A DNA stretch of 64,000 nt from Sulfurovaceae bacterium (GTDB lineage Bacteria > Campylobacterota > Campylobacteria > Campylobacterales > Sulfurovaceae). The position numbers were made by a program, and so were the translations under genes. The notes beneath the pieces were generated by a model. The model was not told the origin of the DNA, did no database searches, and saw nothing but the letters and a program-made list of their open reading frames with translations. Shown here piece after piece: positions 20,418 through 29,193 of this stretch; the first letter of the stretch is position 1; every line of letters starts with the position of its first letter. The stretch is from positions 62,001 through 126,000 of the forward strand of contig JAQTLE010000002.1 in assembly GCA_028715055.1 (NCBI GenBank), written 5' to 3'.

Positions 20418-22007
20418 ATGTCAAGAAAAACAATCGTAGTATGTGACCATATTCATGAAAATGGTCTAAAACTTCTAATCCAAGATCCTGATATCATGAT
20501 GATTAATGCATCTGATGAGCCAAAAGATAAACTTATTAATGAGATATTGCCACTTGCCGATGTTGCTATTACTCGTAGTTCAACAGATGTTGACGAAGAA
20601 TTATTGGTAAAAGCTACGAAACTTACAGCAGTAGTGCGAGCCGGTGTCGGTGTTGATAATGTTGATATAGACGGGTGCAGCAAACGTGGTATTGTTGTAA
20701 TGAATGTTCCTACTGCAAATACAATAGCAGCAGTCGAACTTACAATGACTCACATGCTTTCTTGTGTCCGTCAGTTTCCTTATGCGCATAATAATCTAAA
20801 AATCGATCGCGTCTGGAGAAGACAAGATTGGTATGGTACAGAGCTCAAAGGAAAAAAACTAGGTATTATCGGTTTCGGTAATATCGGTTCTCGTGTTGGA
20901 GTAAGAGCTAAAGCTTTTGAGATGGATGTTGTGGCATATGATCCATATATCGATTCATCAAAAGCAACAAATGTTGATATCGCTTACACTACTAATTTTA
21001 ACGATATTTTATCATGTGACATCATCACGATTCATACTCCAAAAACTGAAGAAACCATAGGTATGATCGGTGCAAAAGAAATTGCAAAGATGAAAGATGG
21101 TGTGATTCTTATTAATTGCGCTAGAGGCGGATTATATGAAGAAGCGGCATTGTTTGAAGGTTTAAAATCCGGCAAAATTGCAATGGCAGGAATAGATGTT
21201 TTTGATAAAGAGCCAGCCACTAATAATCCTTTATTGGATTTGAATAATGTAACAGTTACACCGCATTTAGGTGCAAATACGCTTGAATCTCAAGAAAATA
21301 TAGCTATTCAAGCAGCTGAAAATGCTATTTTGGCAGTCAAGGGTATAGCTTACCCAAATGCTCTAAATTTGCCGATCAAAGAGAATGAATTGCCTGACTT
21401 CGTTAAACCATATTTGGAATTAACGCAAAAAATTGGACATTTAAGCGCTCAGATTACAAAAAGTGCAATCAAATCAATAAAAGTTATAGCAGAGGGCGAT
21501 ATCGCACCTTTTGTTGAATCATTAGGTACTTTTGCAACGGTTGGAGTATTGACTGAATCATTAGCCGATCAAGTAAACTATGTAAATGCAGAGTTTGTTG
21601 CCAAAGACAGAGGAATAGAAATAGTTAAAGAAACCAAACCCAATACAAGTGGTTTTACAAATAAAATTAGTCTAAAACTTACTACTCAAAACGGTACTAT
21701 CCGCCTGGCCGGTACTGTTTTTGACGGTACTGTTCAACGAGTTATCGAGGTTGATGATTATACATTGGATTTTGAGCCAAAAGGTGTGATGATCTTCTTT
21801 AGAAATACCGACACTCCCGGCGTCATAGGTGATGTTGGACACTTGATCGCACAACATAATCTTAATATTTCTGACTTTAGATTAGGAAGAGATAAAAAGA
21901 AACAAGCTCTCGCAGTAGTAAGAGTTGATGGTGTTGTAAGCAAGGACTTGCTTGAAGAGTTATCAAAATTAGAAGCATGCATCAGCGTGGCATCTGCAAC
22001 ACTTTAA
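20418..22007 (+). CDS. serA: D-3-phosphoglycerate dehydrogenase
   Basis: SerA oxidises 3-phosphoglycerate with NAD+, the first step of serine synthesis. The 529 residues are the long form: substrate- and NAD-binding domains (about 1-310), an allosteric substrate-binding domain, then a C-terminal ACT domain (from about 450, FRNTDTPGVIGDVG) for serine feedback. The NAD site GFGNIGSRVG and catalytic residues in NCARGG, DVFDKEPA and TPHLGANT are present. It sits 11 bases behind rpsA with its own AAAGGTC site. serB, for the third step of serine synthesis, is 29 kb away. Confidence 0.97.
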   Translation: MSRKTIVVCDHIHENGLKLLIQDPDIMMINASDEPKDKLINEILPLADVAITRSSTDVDEELLVKATKLTAVVRAGVGVDNVDIDGCSKRGIVVMNVPTANTIAAVELTMTHMLSCVRQFPYAHNNLKIDRVWRRQDWYGTELKGKKLGIIGFGNIGSRVGVRAKAFEMDVVAYDPYIDSSKATNVDIAYTTNFNDILSCDIITIHTPKTEETIGMIGAKEIAKMKDGVILINCARGGLYEEAALFEGLKSGKIAMAGIDVFDKEPATNNPLLDLNNVTVTPHLGANTLESQENIAIQAAENAILAVKGIAYPNALNLPIKENELPDFVKPYLELTQKIGHLSAQITKSAIKSIKVIAEGDIAPFVESLGTFATVGVLTESLADQVNYVNAEFVAKDRGIEIVKETKPNTSGFTNKISLKLTTQNGTIRLAGTVFDGTVQRVIEVDDYTLDFEPKGVMIFFRNTDTPGVIGDVGHLIAQHNLNISDFRLGRDKKKQALAVVRVDGVVSKDLLEELSKLEACISVASATL

Positions 22008-22023
22008 TTACACAATTATATAT

Positions 22024-22060
22024 ATTATAACCATTTTTTATAGGCAAATTTGGTTATAAT
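22024..22060 (+). promoter_or_regulatory. Promoter / possible operator of the efflux operon
   Basis: A perfect 10-base inverted repeat, ATTATAACCA (22024-22033) and TGGTTATAAT (22051-22060), flanks 17 bases. The right arm contains the likely -10 TATAAT (22055-22060), 43 bases before the tolC-like ATG. The arrangement could be an operator, or a hairpin ending the serA transcript. Confidence 0.5.
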
Positions 22061-22102
22061 ATTTTACTACGTTTAACTATATTTTATATCTAAGGAGTAA
22101 AC

Positions 22103-23473
22103 ATGAAGATGAGAATATATCTCATACTCATGTGCGTTACTTTTCCTGTTTTTGGAGATGTAACAAATCTTGAGCTTAAAGAAGCATTAGCAATGCTTAA
22201 AGAAAAAAATCTTGAAATCAAAGTAGCACAGTTTGATGCCCAGATGAAACAATTGGAATCCAAACTTCCAATGGCTAGCCGTCTGGGAAAAATAGATGCT
22301 ACGCTTGGCGCAATGCGTTCAAATGATGCAGGAAGTGTGTTTGGGTTTAAACTTCAAAGTAGAGAAGCTACATTTGGAGATTTTGGTTTTAGTGATTTTT
22401 TGTCACCACCACCTGATTGTGCATCAAATATACTAAATTGTCAACCACATGATCTCAATTATCCAAAAGCAAGAAATCATTATCTGACTAAATTTACATA
22501 TTCTGTTCCATTATTTACCGGTGGCAAAATAACTCAATACAGCCGTATAGCGCACGATATGTATGAGATGAGCAAGATAGACAAAGACAAAGTAGTGGCT
22601 CAAAAAGTTTTTGAGACCAAAAAAACATTTTATGATATCACTCTTATAGAAAACTATATAAACAATTTGTCAAAAATAAATAATAATATCTCTCGCTTGG
22701 AAGATACCGTAAAAGAGATGACAAAAGAAGGTTTTGCCATTAAAACCGATCTATTGGAAGTTCAAGCTCATAAAGCTGAAGCCCAAAGCTTGCTTATACA
22801 AGCTAAACTTAACCGCGACCTTGCATATCAATATCTTTCATTTTTATTAAATAATGAAGTTAAATCAATTAAAAAAATTGATGAAATGGCTCCACTTAAC
22901 ATGCCAACAAAAGATGAAATACAAAATAATAGTTTTGATATTCAAAAAGCACTTTTAGGTTTACAAATAACTGAAAATGCAGTATGGATCCAAAGAGCTT
23001 CATTTTTGCCGATGATCGGAGGATTTGCAGAATATGGAAGTGCCGATAATGTAATATTTAACGATTTCCATAATCATGATTTTTATACTATCGGTTTACA
23101 AGCTAGCTGGAATATTTTTAACGGATTTGCTGATAAGATAAATTTAGAAAAAGCAAAATTAGAAAATCTTAAAACCATAGACCAAGTTGAGCTTGCAAAA
23201 AGCGGGACCGAGCTAAAAGCCAAACAGTTACAAACAGCAGCACTTAGTGCATTTGAAATGACAAGAAGTGATGAAAAAAGCTTGGCTTTTGCTTCGCAAG
23301 TGTATGAAAATTATTTGGCAAAATACAAAGAAGGCTTAAGTCCAGTAGGTGATGTTTTGATCAAGCAATCAAAAGAACTTGAAGCGCTTTTGAAGCTCTT
23401 AACGGACAAAAATACATACAATGCCAAAGTATTTGAGCTTGATAGTTTAACAAAAAAAGGAGAGGAACAATGA
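22103..23473 (+). CDS. TolC family outer membrane efflux protein
   Basis: This 456-residue secreted protein (signal peptide ending near VFG) belongs to the TolC/outer membrane factor family. It is rich in long helices, starts with the usual LELKEALAMLKEKNLEIKVA repeat, and has the second-repeat counterpart after about 270. It would form the outer-membrane duct for the adaptor and RND pump encoded downstream. No lipobox is visible, so it is TolC-like rather than NodT-like in anchoring. The ATG follows TAAGGAGTAAAC, a strong ribosome site. It overlaps the adaptor gene by four bases. Confidence 0.9.
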   Translation: MKMRIYLILMCVTFPVFGDVTNLELKEALAMLKEKNLEIKVAQFDAQMKQLESKLPMASRLGKIDATLGAMRSNDAGSVFGFKLQSREATFGDFGFSDFLSPPPDCASNILNCQPHDLNYPKARNHYLTKFTYSVPLFTGGKITQYSRIAHDMYEMSKIDKDKVVAQKVFETKKTFYDITLIENYINNLSKINNNISRLEDTVKEMTKEGFAIKTDLLEVQAHKAEAQSLLIQAKLNRDLAYQYLSFLLNNEVKSIKKIDEMAPLNMPTKDEIQNNSFDIQKALLGLQITENAVWIQRASFLPMIGGFAEYGSADNVIFNDFHNHDFYTIGLQASWNIFNGFADKINLEKAKLENLKTIDQVELAKSGTELKAKQLQTAALSAFEMTRSDEKSLAFASQVYENYLAKYKEGLSPVGDVLIKQSKELEALLKLLTDKNTYNAKVFELDSLTKKGEEQ

Positions 23474-24183
23474 AGATAAAATTAGCAATTATATTTTTAC
23501 TAACATCTATATACGGCTTTGGGTCAAATCTTAGTCTAAGTGGTAGCGTAGTGTCAGATAATCAAAAGATGCTCGCAAGCCGTAATATGGGATATGTTAA
23601 AAAGATGTTGGTTTCTGAAGGTGATTTTGTAAAAAAAGGACAACTACTTTATGTTATTGATCCAACTGAGACTAACGCAGCGGAACAAATGAATAAAAAT
23701 CAACTTGACAATACACTAGCCAACCTAGCTAGATATGAGAGATTGTACAAAAAAGATATGGTATCAAGATATGACCTTGAAAATATGAGACTTGCTGCCA
23801 AAAATCAAAAAGAGATGCTCAAGATTTCCCAAGGACAAGATGATTATCTCAATGTAAGAGCTCCAAATGATGGAATAATAGTAGCCAAAAAAATCAATCA
23901 AGGCGAGATGATAGCTCCTGGAATGCCGACTATTATACTGACTGATCTAAGCAAACTTAGAATTGTTGTTGAAGTAAGCGAAAGTAGTTTGCGTCAGATC
24001 AAAATTGGAAAAACTGTAAAAATAGATATTCCATCAGCTGATCTTAAAACCACAGGAACTATAAGCTCTATTATACCGTCATTAAATCCGATGACTCATA
24101 AATTTACTGTTAAAATCAAATTTAACAAAGGTGATACTAAAATTTATCCTGGTATGTATGCCAGAATTACTATTCCCGTATAA
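23470..24183 (+). CDS. RND efflux periplasmic adaptor (membrane fusion) subunit
   Basis: The 237-residue protein starts with a signal peptide and has the adaptor layout. A lipoyl-like half-motif (GYVKKMLVSEGDFVKKGQLL) is followed by a helical hairpin (about 75-125), the second lipoyl half (LNVRAPNDGIIVAKKINQGE) and a beta-barrel domain. It is clearly shorter than the usual 350-400 residues. It appears to lack the membrane-proximal domain and has no lipobox. It overlaps tolC by four bases (ATGA) and is followed by the pump with almost no gap. Confidence 0.88.
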   Translation: MKIKLAIIFLLTSIYGFGSNLSLSGSVVSDNQKMLASRNMGYVKKMLVSEGDFVKKGQLLYVIDPTETNAAEQMNKNQLDNTLANLARYERLYKKDMVSRYDLENMRLAAKNQKEMLKISQGQDDYLNVRAPNDGIIVAKKINQGEMIAPGMPTIILTDLSKLRIVVEVSESSLRQIKIGKTVKIDIPSADLKTTGTISSIIPSLNPMTHKFTVKIKFNKGDTKIYPGMYARITIPV

Positions 24184-24188
24184 AAGTG

Positions 24189-25802
24189 ATGATTATGCAA
24201 ACACAACACGAGGTATATAAAACAAAAGATATAGCCGGTCGTCTGGCTAGTGGTTTTTTAAAAAATCCACTCACTGCGCTTTTAGGGGCTTTTTTGCTTT
24301 TGATGGGATATTTGGCGCTTAGTATAATGCCAAGAGAGGAAGACCCGCAGATAGCAATTTCCGGCGGAACCATAATGGTCGCTATGCCTGGTGCTACTGC
24401 CAATGAAGTAGAAAAAGTTATTGTTAATCCTTTGGAAAGAAGACTTAGAGAGATTAAGGGTATCGAACATATCCAGGGTATGGCTATGGATAATGTCGGT
24501 ATCGTCAACGTTATGTACTACATAGGCCAAAACAGGGAAGATTCCAATTTAAAACTTTATGATAAAGTTATGCAAAATATGGATGAATTGCCAAAAGGCG
24601 CTATGCAACCAATAGTAAAACCTTTTGATATAGATATAGATATTCCAATCGTTACTGTTGCATTTTATGCAAAGGATCCAAAAAAGATCAATCAAGTGCA
24701 ACTTTATAATAAAATCCGCTCTATCCAGCAAGAACTTAATGGCATAGATAGCGTATCCAAAACTACACTAAAAGGAGATCACAGAGCTCAATATAATGTG
24801 CAAGTTGATCTCAATAAACTTAGTGGGTATAATCTTTCTCTTGGACAAATTATGCAAGGAATACAAGCTGTTGCCAATGGTGTTCCTAGTGTTAAAAGCC
24901 GTACAAGCAATGGCGGCATGGTTGTGCTTGGTGTCAAAAATGCTATAGAGAGCGTTGAAGACGTGGGAAATATTGCAGTTGCTGATTACGGCGGATCATT
25001 GATATATTTAAGAGATGTAGCTACCGTTACTGAAGGCACAGATATTCAAAATTTTAAAAATGCCACTATTATGTTTAGAGACGAAAGCGGTTCTAAAATG
25101 AGTAATGAATATGCTCAGACAACATTGAGTATATCAAAATTAGCCGGTACAAATGCAGTTAATGTTGCCAATGATGTTTTGGATGTATTAAAAAATAATG
25201 ATAGAATGCTTCAAGATGCAGGTATAGGATATGTAGTTACTAGAAACTATGGCACAAGAGCAGATAATGCAGTAAATGAGCTTATGCAACATCTCATCAT
25301 TACAATTATTATTATTTCGATTATGCTGATATTTGCACTTGGATGGAGAGAATCTCTTATTGTTACCTTTACGGTTCCGGCTATTTTGGCTATAACACTT
25401 TTTGTGGCATATCTTGGAGGACAAACAATCAACCGTATTACTTTGTTTGCATTTTTGCTGTCACTAGGATTATTGGTAGATGCTGCGATTATTGTAATCG
25501 AGAATATCCATCGTCATCTTCATAGTCATACGGCCGAAAATCAAAGCATGGAAGAACTTCTTGTGGAAGCTACTGACGAGATAGGACCGCCTACAAATAT
25601 AGCAACATTGGCTATCATTTTGACAATGGTCCCGATGGCATTTGTCGGCGGAATGATGGGATCATTTATGAAACCGATCCCGCTTAACGTACCTGTTGCT
25701 CTCGTGGCATCGTTGTTTGTAGCTTATATATTTACACCGTATTTGAGTTTAAAATTACTTAAAAAACCGACACATAATAGTACACACAAGGAGACAAAAT
25801 GA
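24189..25802 (+). CDS. RND efflux pump, N-terminal half
   Basis: This 537-residue protein is the first half of an RND transporter. TM1 (about 26-46) is followed by the porter domain PN1/PN2. TM2-TM6 lie in the last 170 residues, with the proton-path segment LLVDAAIIVIEN in TM4, and the protein stops after TM6 at LKLLKKPT. The single Asp in VDAA resembles the metal-efflux (CusA) group more than AcrB, which has two. The second half is a separate gene overlapping by four bases. Possible starts are GTG 24186, ATG 24189 and ATG 24195; none has a strong ribosome site. Confidence 0.85.
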   Translation: MIMQTQHEVYKTKDIAGRLASGFLKNPLTALLGAFLLLMGYLALSIMPREEDPQIAISGGTIMVAMPGATANEVEKVIVNPLERRLREIKGIEHIQGMAMDNVGIVNVMYYIGQNREDSNLKLYDKVMQNMDELPKGAMQPIVKPFDIDIDIPIVTVAFYAKDPKKINQVQLYNKIRSIQQELNGIDSVSKTTLKGDHRAQYNVQVDLNKLSGYNLSLGQIMQGIQAVANGVPSVKSRTSNGGMVVLGVKNAIESVEDVGNIAVADYGGSLIYLRDVATVTEGTDIQNFKNATIMFRDESGSKMSNEYAQTTLSISKLAGTNAVNVANDVLDVLKNNDRMLQDAGIGYVVTRNYGTRADNAVNELMQHLIITIIIISIMLIFALGWRESLIVTFTVPAILAITLFVAYLGGQTINRITLFAFLLSLGLLVDAAIIVIENIHRHLHSHTAENQSMEELLVEATDEIGPPTNIATLAIILTMVPMAFVGGMMGSFMKPIPLNVPVALVASLFVAYIFTPYLSLKLLKKPTHNSTHKETK

Positions 25803-27526
25803 TGAATAAATTTGAAAATTTTGTCTTTGGCATATTGGATAATCCTAAGAAAAAAAAGATGGTTTTGATCCTTACGGCTGTTGCATTTGTACTTTCGCTG
25901 CTTATGTTTCCTACTAAGATAGTATTGGCAAAAATGCTTCCAGGCAAAAGCGATAATACATTTTCAGTGTATGTAGATACACCTTCTGGAACATCTATTG
26001 AACAAACAAATCGCGTAAGTCAATGCGTAATTGATTTGATGAAAAAAGAAAATGAAGTTTTAAATATCGAACTTTTTTTAGGTCAAGGTATGCCGCTTGA
26101 TTATGCAGGGTTAGTTAAAGGTTCGGGCATGAAGCAGGCAGAAAATGTTGCTGAGATCGCAGTTAATTTAACAGATAAGCATGAAAGAGATGAACCGTCA
26201 TATCTCATGGTAAAACGTCTAAGACCGATTGTGCAAAAGCAATGTGAAGGTATAATAAAAAATACATCAATTAAGTTTGTTGAACAACCGGCCGGTCCAC
26301 CGACTATGGCATCAATCGTTGTAGAAGTTCATGGTGATAATATACAAAAAGATCGTGATATTTCATCAGATGTGGTTAAGATTCTTAAATCTACCAATGG
26401 GCTTGTTGATGTTGATATATTTGGAGACAAGATGTATCAACAATACCAACTTATTCCGGATAAAGAGAAAATCGCTGGGAGCGGAGTAAGTGTTGAACAG
26501 CTTAATAATATATTGTATCTAGCATTTGAAGGTATGATTGTAGGAGAAAAAAATACTCAAGAATATTCTGATCAGATCCCTATATTTTTATCTCTTGACA
26601 AAGAAAGTAAAAGCATGGAATCATCAGATGAGCTAGATGTACAAAATAAGCTATCATCTCTCAACCTAATGAGCCCAACCGGCGCTATGGTATCGGTTAG
26701 TGATTTAGTTACATTGAAGAAAGTTGATTCAAATCCTGTAATTATGCATAAAGATCTAGATCGCATGATAAATGTAGTAGCTGAAACAGATATGGTTTCG
26801 CAAGTTTATCCGTTACTAGATGCAAGAAGCAAAATGATAGATTATTTTTCGAAAAACTATGAAGTAACTAAAGTACCCGGTATGTCGACATATATGTTCG
26901 ACCTCAATCTTAAAGATAAAAAAACCGGAGAAAAGTTTTTGTTAAGATGGGATGGCGAAATGAAGGTAACACTAGATACTTTCCGTGATCTTGGCGGTGC
27001 ATTTATAGCTGCATTGGTTCTTATTTTCTTACTTTTGGTAGTTTACTATAAGAGTTTTACACTAAGCGGAATAGTTCTTTTGGGTTCATTTTTATCTTTG
27101 ATAGGCGTAATAGTAGGGCATTTTGTAGCCAATTTAGTAACACGAGATACGTTCTTTTTGACTGCCACTTCTCTTATCGGGTTTATCGCTCTTATGGGCA
27201 TAAGTTCTAGAAATTCGCTTTTGCTTATAGATTTTGCTAAATCACTTATGGAATGCCATGGCATTCCAAAGAGAAAAGCAATAGCTGTAGCAGCTGCTAC
27301 AAGAGCTAAGCCGATTGCTTTAACTGCTGTTGCTATTATCTTGGGTTCTGCTTTGTTGGCAAGTGATCCAATATTTGGTGGGTTGGGAGTTGCTCTAATT
27401 TCAGGAACAATTGCGGCTGTGTTCGTATCTTTGTTGTTTGTACCAATACTAATGGATAATGCCAAAGCTATGGATTTTGAGCCAGAGGTTTGTGATATAA
27501 AAGAAGACATCTCAATAACTAAATAA
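25799..27526 (+). CDS. RND efflux pump, C-terminal half
   Basis: This 575-residue protein is the second half of the RND pump. TM7 is near 16-36, followed by porter domain PC1/PC2. TM8-TM12 lie in the last 190 residues, with SSRNSLLLIDFAKSL, whose Lys matches the TM10 Lys of the proton relay in drug pumps. A strong ribosome site, AAGGAG, lies five bases before the ATG at 25799, so this is a real separate gene and not a sequencing frameshift. The start overlaps the stop of the first half (ATGA). A terminator follows. Together the halves make a 12-TM pump with the TolC-like and adaptor proteins. Confidence 0.85.
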   Translation: MMNKFENFVFGILDNPKKKKMVLILTAVAFVLSLLMFPTKIVLAKMLPGKSDNTFSVYVDTPSGTSIEQTNRVSQCVIDLMKKENEVLNIELFLGQGMPLDYAGLVKGSGMKQAENVAEIAVNLTDKHERDEPSYLMVKRLRPIVQKQCEGIIKNTSIKFVEQPAGPPTMASIVVEVHGDNIQKDRDISSDVVKILKSTNGLVDVDIFGDKMYQQYQLIPDKEKIAGSGVSVEQLNNILYLAFEGMIVGEKNTQEYSDQIPIFLSLDKESKSMESSDELDVQNKLSSLNLMSPTGAMVSVSDLVTLKKVDSNPVIMHKDLDRMINVVAETDMVSQVYPLLDARSKMIDYFSKNYEVTKVPGMSTYMFDLNLKDKKTGEKFLLRWDGEMKVTLDTFRDLGGAFIAALVLIFLLLVVYYKSFTLSGIVLLGSFLSLIGVIVGHFVANLVTRDTFFLTATSLIGFIALMGISSRNSLLLIDFAKSLMECHGIPKRKAIAVAAATRAKPIALTAVAIILGSALLASDPIFGGLGVALISGTIAAVFVSLLFVPILMDNAKAMDFEPEVCDIKEDISITK

Positions 27527-27551
27527 AATAATAGTTAATCATTGATTATTT

Positions 27552-27574
27552 GCGGGGCTTTTGTTCCGCTTTTG
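27552..27574 (+). terminator. Rho-independent terminator of the efflux operon
   Basis: GCGGGGC (27552-27558) and GTTCCGC (27563-27569) pair around a TTTT loop with two G-T pairs and are followed by TTTTGT. It lies 26 bases after the pump's stop. Confidence 0.75.
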
Positions 27575-27656
27575 TACATCCTTGCACTTGTTGCGGGGAT
27601 TCTATTGATCCATCTGCTTAATTTTTCTATTTTCTCTCTTTTAATCAACCATTTGT

Positions 27657-27670
27657 TATAATAATATAAT
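27657..27670 (+). promoter_or_regulatory. -10 box(es) of efp
   Basis: Two TATAAT hexamers, at 27657-27662 and 27665-27670, lie 28 and 20 bases before the efp ATG. The first has the better spacing to a normal leader. Confidence 0.55.
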
Positions 27671-27689
27671 TATTTTACAAGGAGTAGTT

Positions 27690-28256
27690 ATGGCTACAAT
27701 AGGAATGGGCGAGATTAAAAAAGGTGCAAGGCTGGAAATAGACGGTAACCCATATAGGGTTATAGAGTTTCAACACGTTAAGCCTGGAAAAGGTGCTGCA
27801 TTCGTTCGCACCAAGATAAAAAATCTTGGCACAGGCAAGGTTATCGAAAAAACAGTTCATGCCGGGGATAAATTTGAAGTACCTGCATTAGAACAAAAAA
27901 CTATGCAATATCTATATGATGATGGACAGTTTTTGCAATTTATGGATACTACAACTTATGAGCAAATAGGACTTACAAAAGAACAAGTAGGTGAAGATAC
28001 ATTTAGCTTTATGATAGATGGAATGGAGGCTGATATATTATTCCATAACGGCAAAGCCATCTCAGTAGAGATACCACAAACGGTCGTGCTTAAAGTTGTA
28101 GAAACACCACCAAACTTCAAAGGTGACTCACAGGGTGGTAAAAAACCGGCTACTTTGGAGAGTGGCGCAGTTGTTCAAGTCCCTTTTCATATACTTGAAG
28201 GTGAGATGATAAAAGTAGATACAGTCGAAGGCGTTTATTTAGAAAAAGCAAAATAA
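27690..28256 (+). CDS. efp: Elongation factor P
   Basis: EF-P binds stalled ribosomes and eases peptide bond formation at polyproline stretches. The 188 residues form the three OB-like domains, with the loop [13 protein letters not shown] carrying Lys34, the site modified by lysylation or its equivalent in many bacteria. The C-terminal [15 protein letters not shown] and [21 protein letters not shown] are family signatures. The ATG follows AAGGAGTAGTT. The gene has its own promoter between the efflux terminator and the DJ-1 gene. Confidence 0.97.
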   Translation: MATIGMGEIKKGARLEIDGNPYRVIEFQHVKPGKGAAFVRTKIKNLGTGKVIEKTVHAGDKFEVPALEQKTMQYLYDDGQFLQFMDTTTYEQIGLTKEQVGEDTFSFMIDGMEADILFHNGKAISVEIPQTVVLKVVETPPNFKGDSQGGKKPATLESGAVVQVPFHILEGEMIKVDTVEGVYLEKAK

Positions 28257-28273
28257 TCCATTTGATTAATGCT

Positions 28274-28300
28274 CTAATTTGAAGCAAAGCTCCAAATTAG
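28274..28300 (+). terminator. Hairpin after efp
   Basis: CTAATTTG-A-AGC pairs with GCT-C-CAAATTAG around an AAA loop, giving 11 pairs and one mismatch. There is no U run after it, so it may be a weak or Rho-assisted terminator or an mRNA 3'-end stabiliser. Confidence 0.5.
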
Positions 28301-28388
28301 GTATTCAGCATACGGCTCTCGCGACTAGTCGCTCTTTTGAAATTTTGATGATTCAGAAATTTTAATAATCTTTTAAAAAGGTTTTCTT

Positions 28389-28952
28389 ATGGCAAAAGTT
28401 CTAGTTCCTTTGGCAGAGGGTTTTGAAGAGATTGAAGCTGTTAGTCTGATCGATATTATGCGTAGAGGCGGAATAGATGTTGATATAGCATATTTGGGCG
28501 GTGAATTTGCGAGCGATCTTGTAGTTGGTGCAAATGGAATCATTATTAAAGCTCAATTAGATATCAATCTTGTTTCATCGGATAGTTATGATATGGTTGT
28601 TCTGCCTGGTGGTAATGGTGGCACAAACAGACTTGCTCAAAATGATAAAATACAATCTTTATTAAAAGAATTCGAATCTAAAGATAAACATATAGGTGCA
28701 ATATGTGCTGCGCCGTATGTGCTCCATATGGCAGGAGTATTAAGCCATAATTATACCTGCTATCCATCTGTTGAAAAAAATATCAGAGAGGAAGGTTACA
28801 ACAACAAAGATAAAATTGTGATCGATGGTAAAATTATGACATCCGCAGGTCCTGCAACCGCAATTTGTTTTGGTTTGGAAATAATTAAAACCTTAGTCGG
28901 ATACGAAACATACGAAGCAGTAAAAAAAGGCACTCTTAGCGATTTTTGCTAA
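28389..28952 (+). CDS. DJ-1/PfpI family protein (YajL/ThiJ-like)
   Basis: This 187-residue cytoplasmic protein has the DJ-1 fold. The conserved Glu lies in AEGFEEIEAV (near 15-20) and the reactive Cys in the nucleophile elbow GAICAAPYVL (near 107). The VLPGGNGGTNRL loop also matches DJ-1/YajL. Members act as glyoxalase, deglycase or redox-stress proteins; I cannot say which applies here. The ATG follows AAAAAGGTTTTCTT. It stands alone behind efp. Confidence 0.92.
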   Translation: MAKVLVPLAEGFEEIEAVSLIDIMRRGGIDVDIAYLGGEFASDLVVGANGIIIKAQLDINLVSSDSYDMVVLPGGNGGTNRLAQNDKIQSLLKEFESKDKHIGAICAAPYVLHMAGVLSHNYTCYPSVEKNIREEGYNNKDKIVIDGKIMTSAGPATAICFGLEIIKTLVGYETYEAVKKGTLSDFC

Positions 28953-28974
28953 TCAATCCACTTTTAATCTATCG

Positions 28975-28998
28975 GAGATTTTTCTTCGGTAAATCTTT
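28975..28998 (+). terminator. Possible weak terminator after the DJ-1 gene
   Basis: AGATTT and AAATCT pair around a TTCTTCGGT loop and are followed by TTT. The stem is only six pairs, so confidence is low. Confidence 0.35.
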
Positions 28999-29193
28999 TC
29001 ATCAAAATAACTATAACCAACTATTTAATTGATTAACAAAATAAAATATATTGATTAACATATTTATATATTTATATTTTAATATAATAAAATATTATTT
29101 TTTAAAATAAAATATTATACTTTATAAAAAATACATATACTTATTATATAATAAATTGTAGATATCGAATTTCATTTACAGCAGGAGAAAAAA

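Noticed and set aside
25790-25805. Frameshift or sequencing error splitting the RND pump
   Set aside because: The second half has its own AAGGAG site at five bases and an ATGA overlap, and the break falls between TM6 and TM7. This fits two real genes better.
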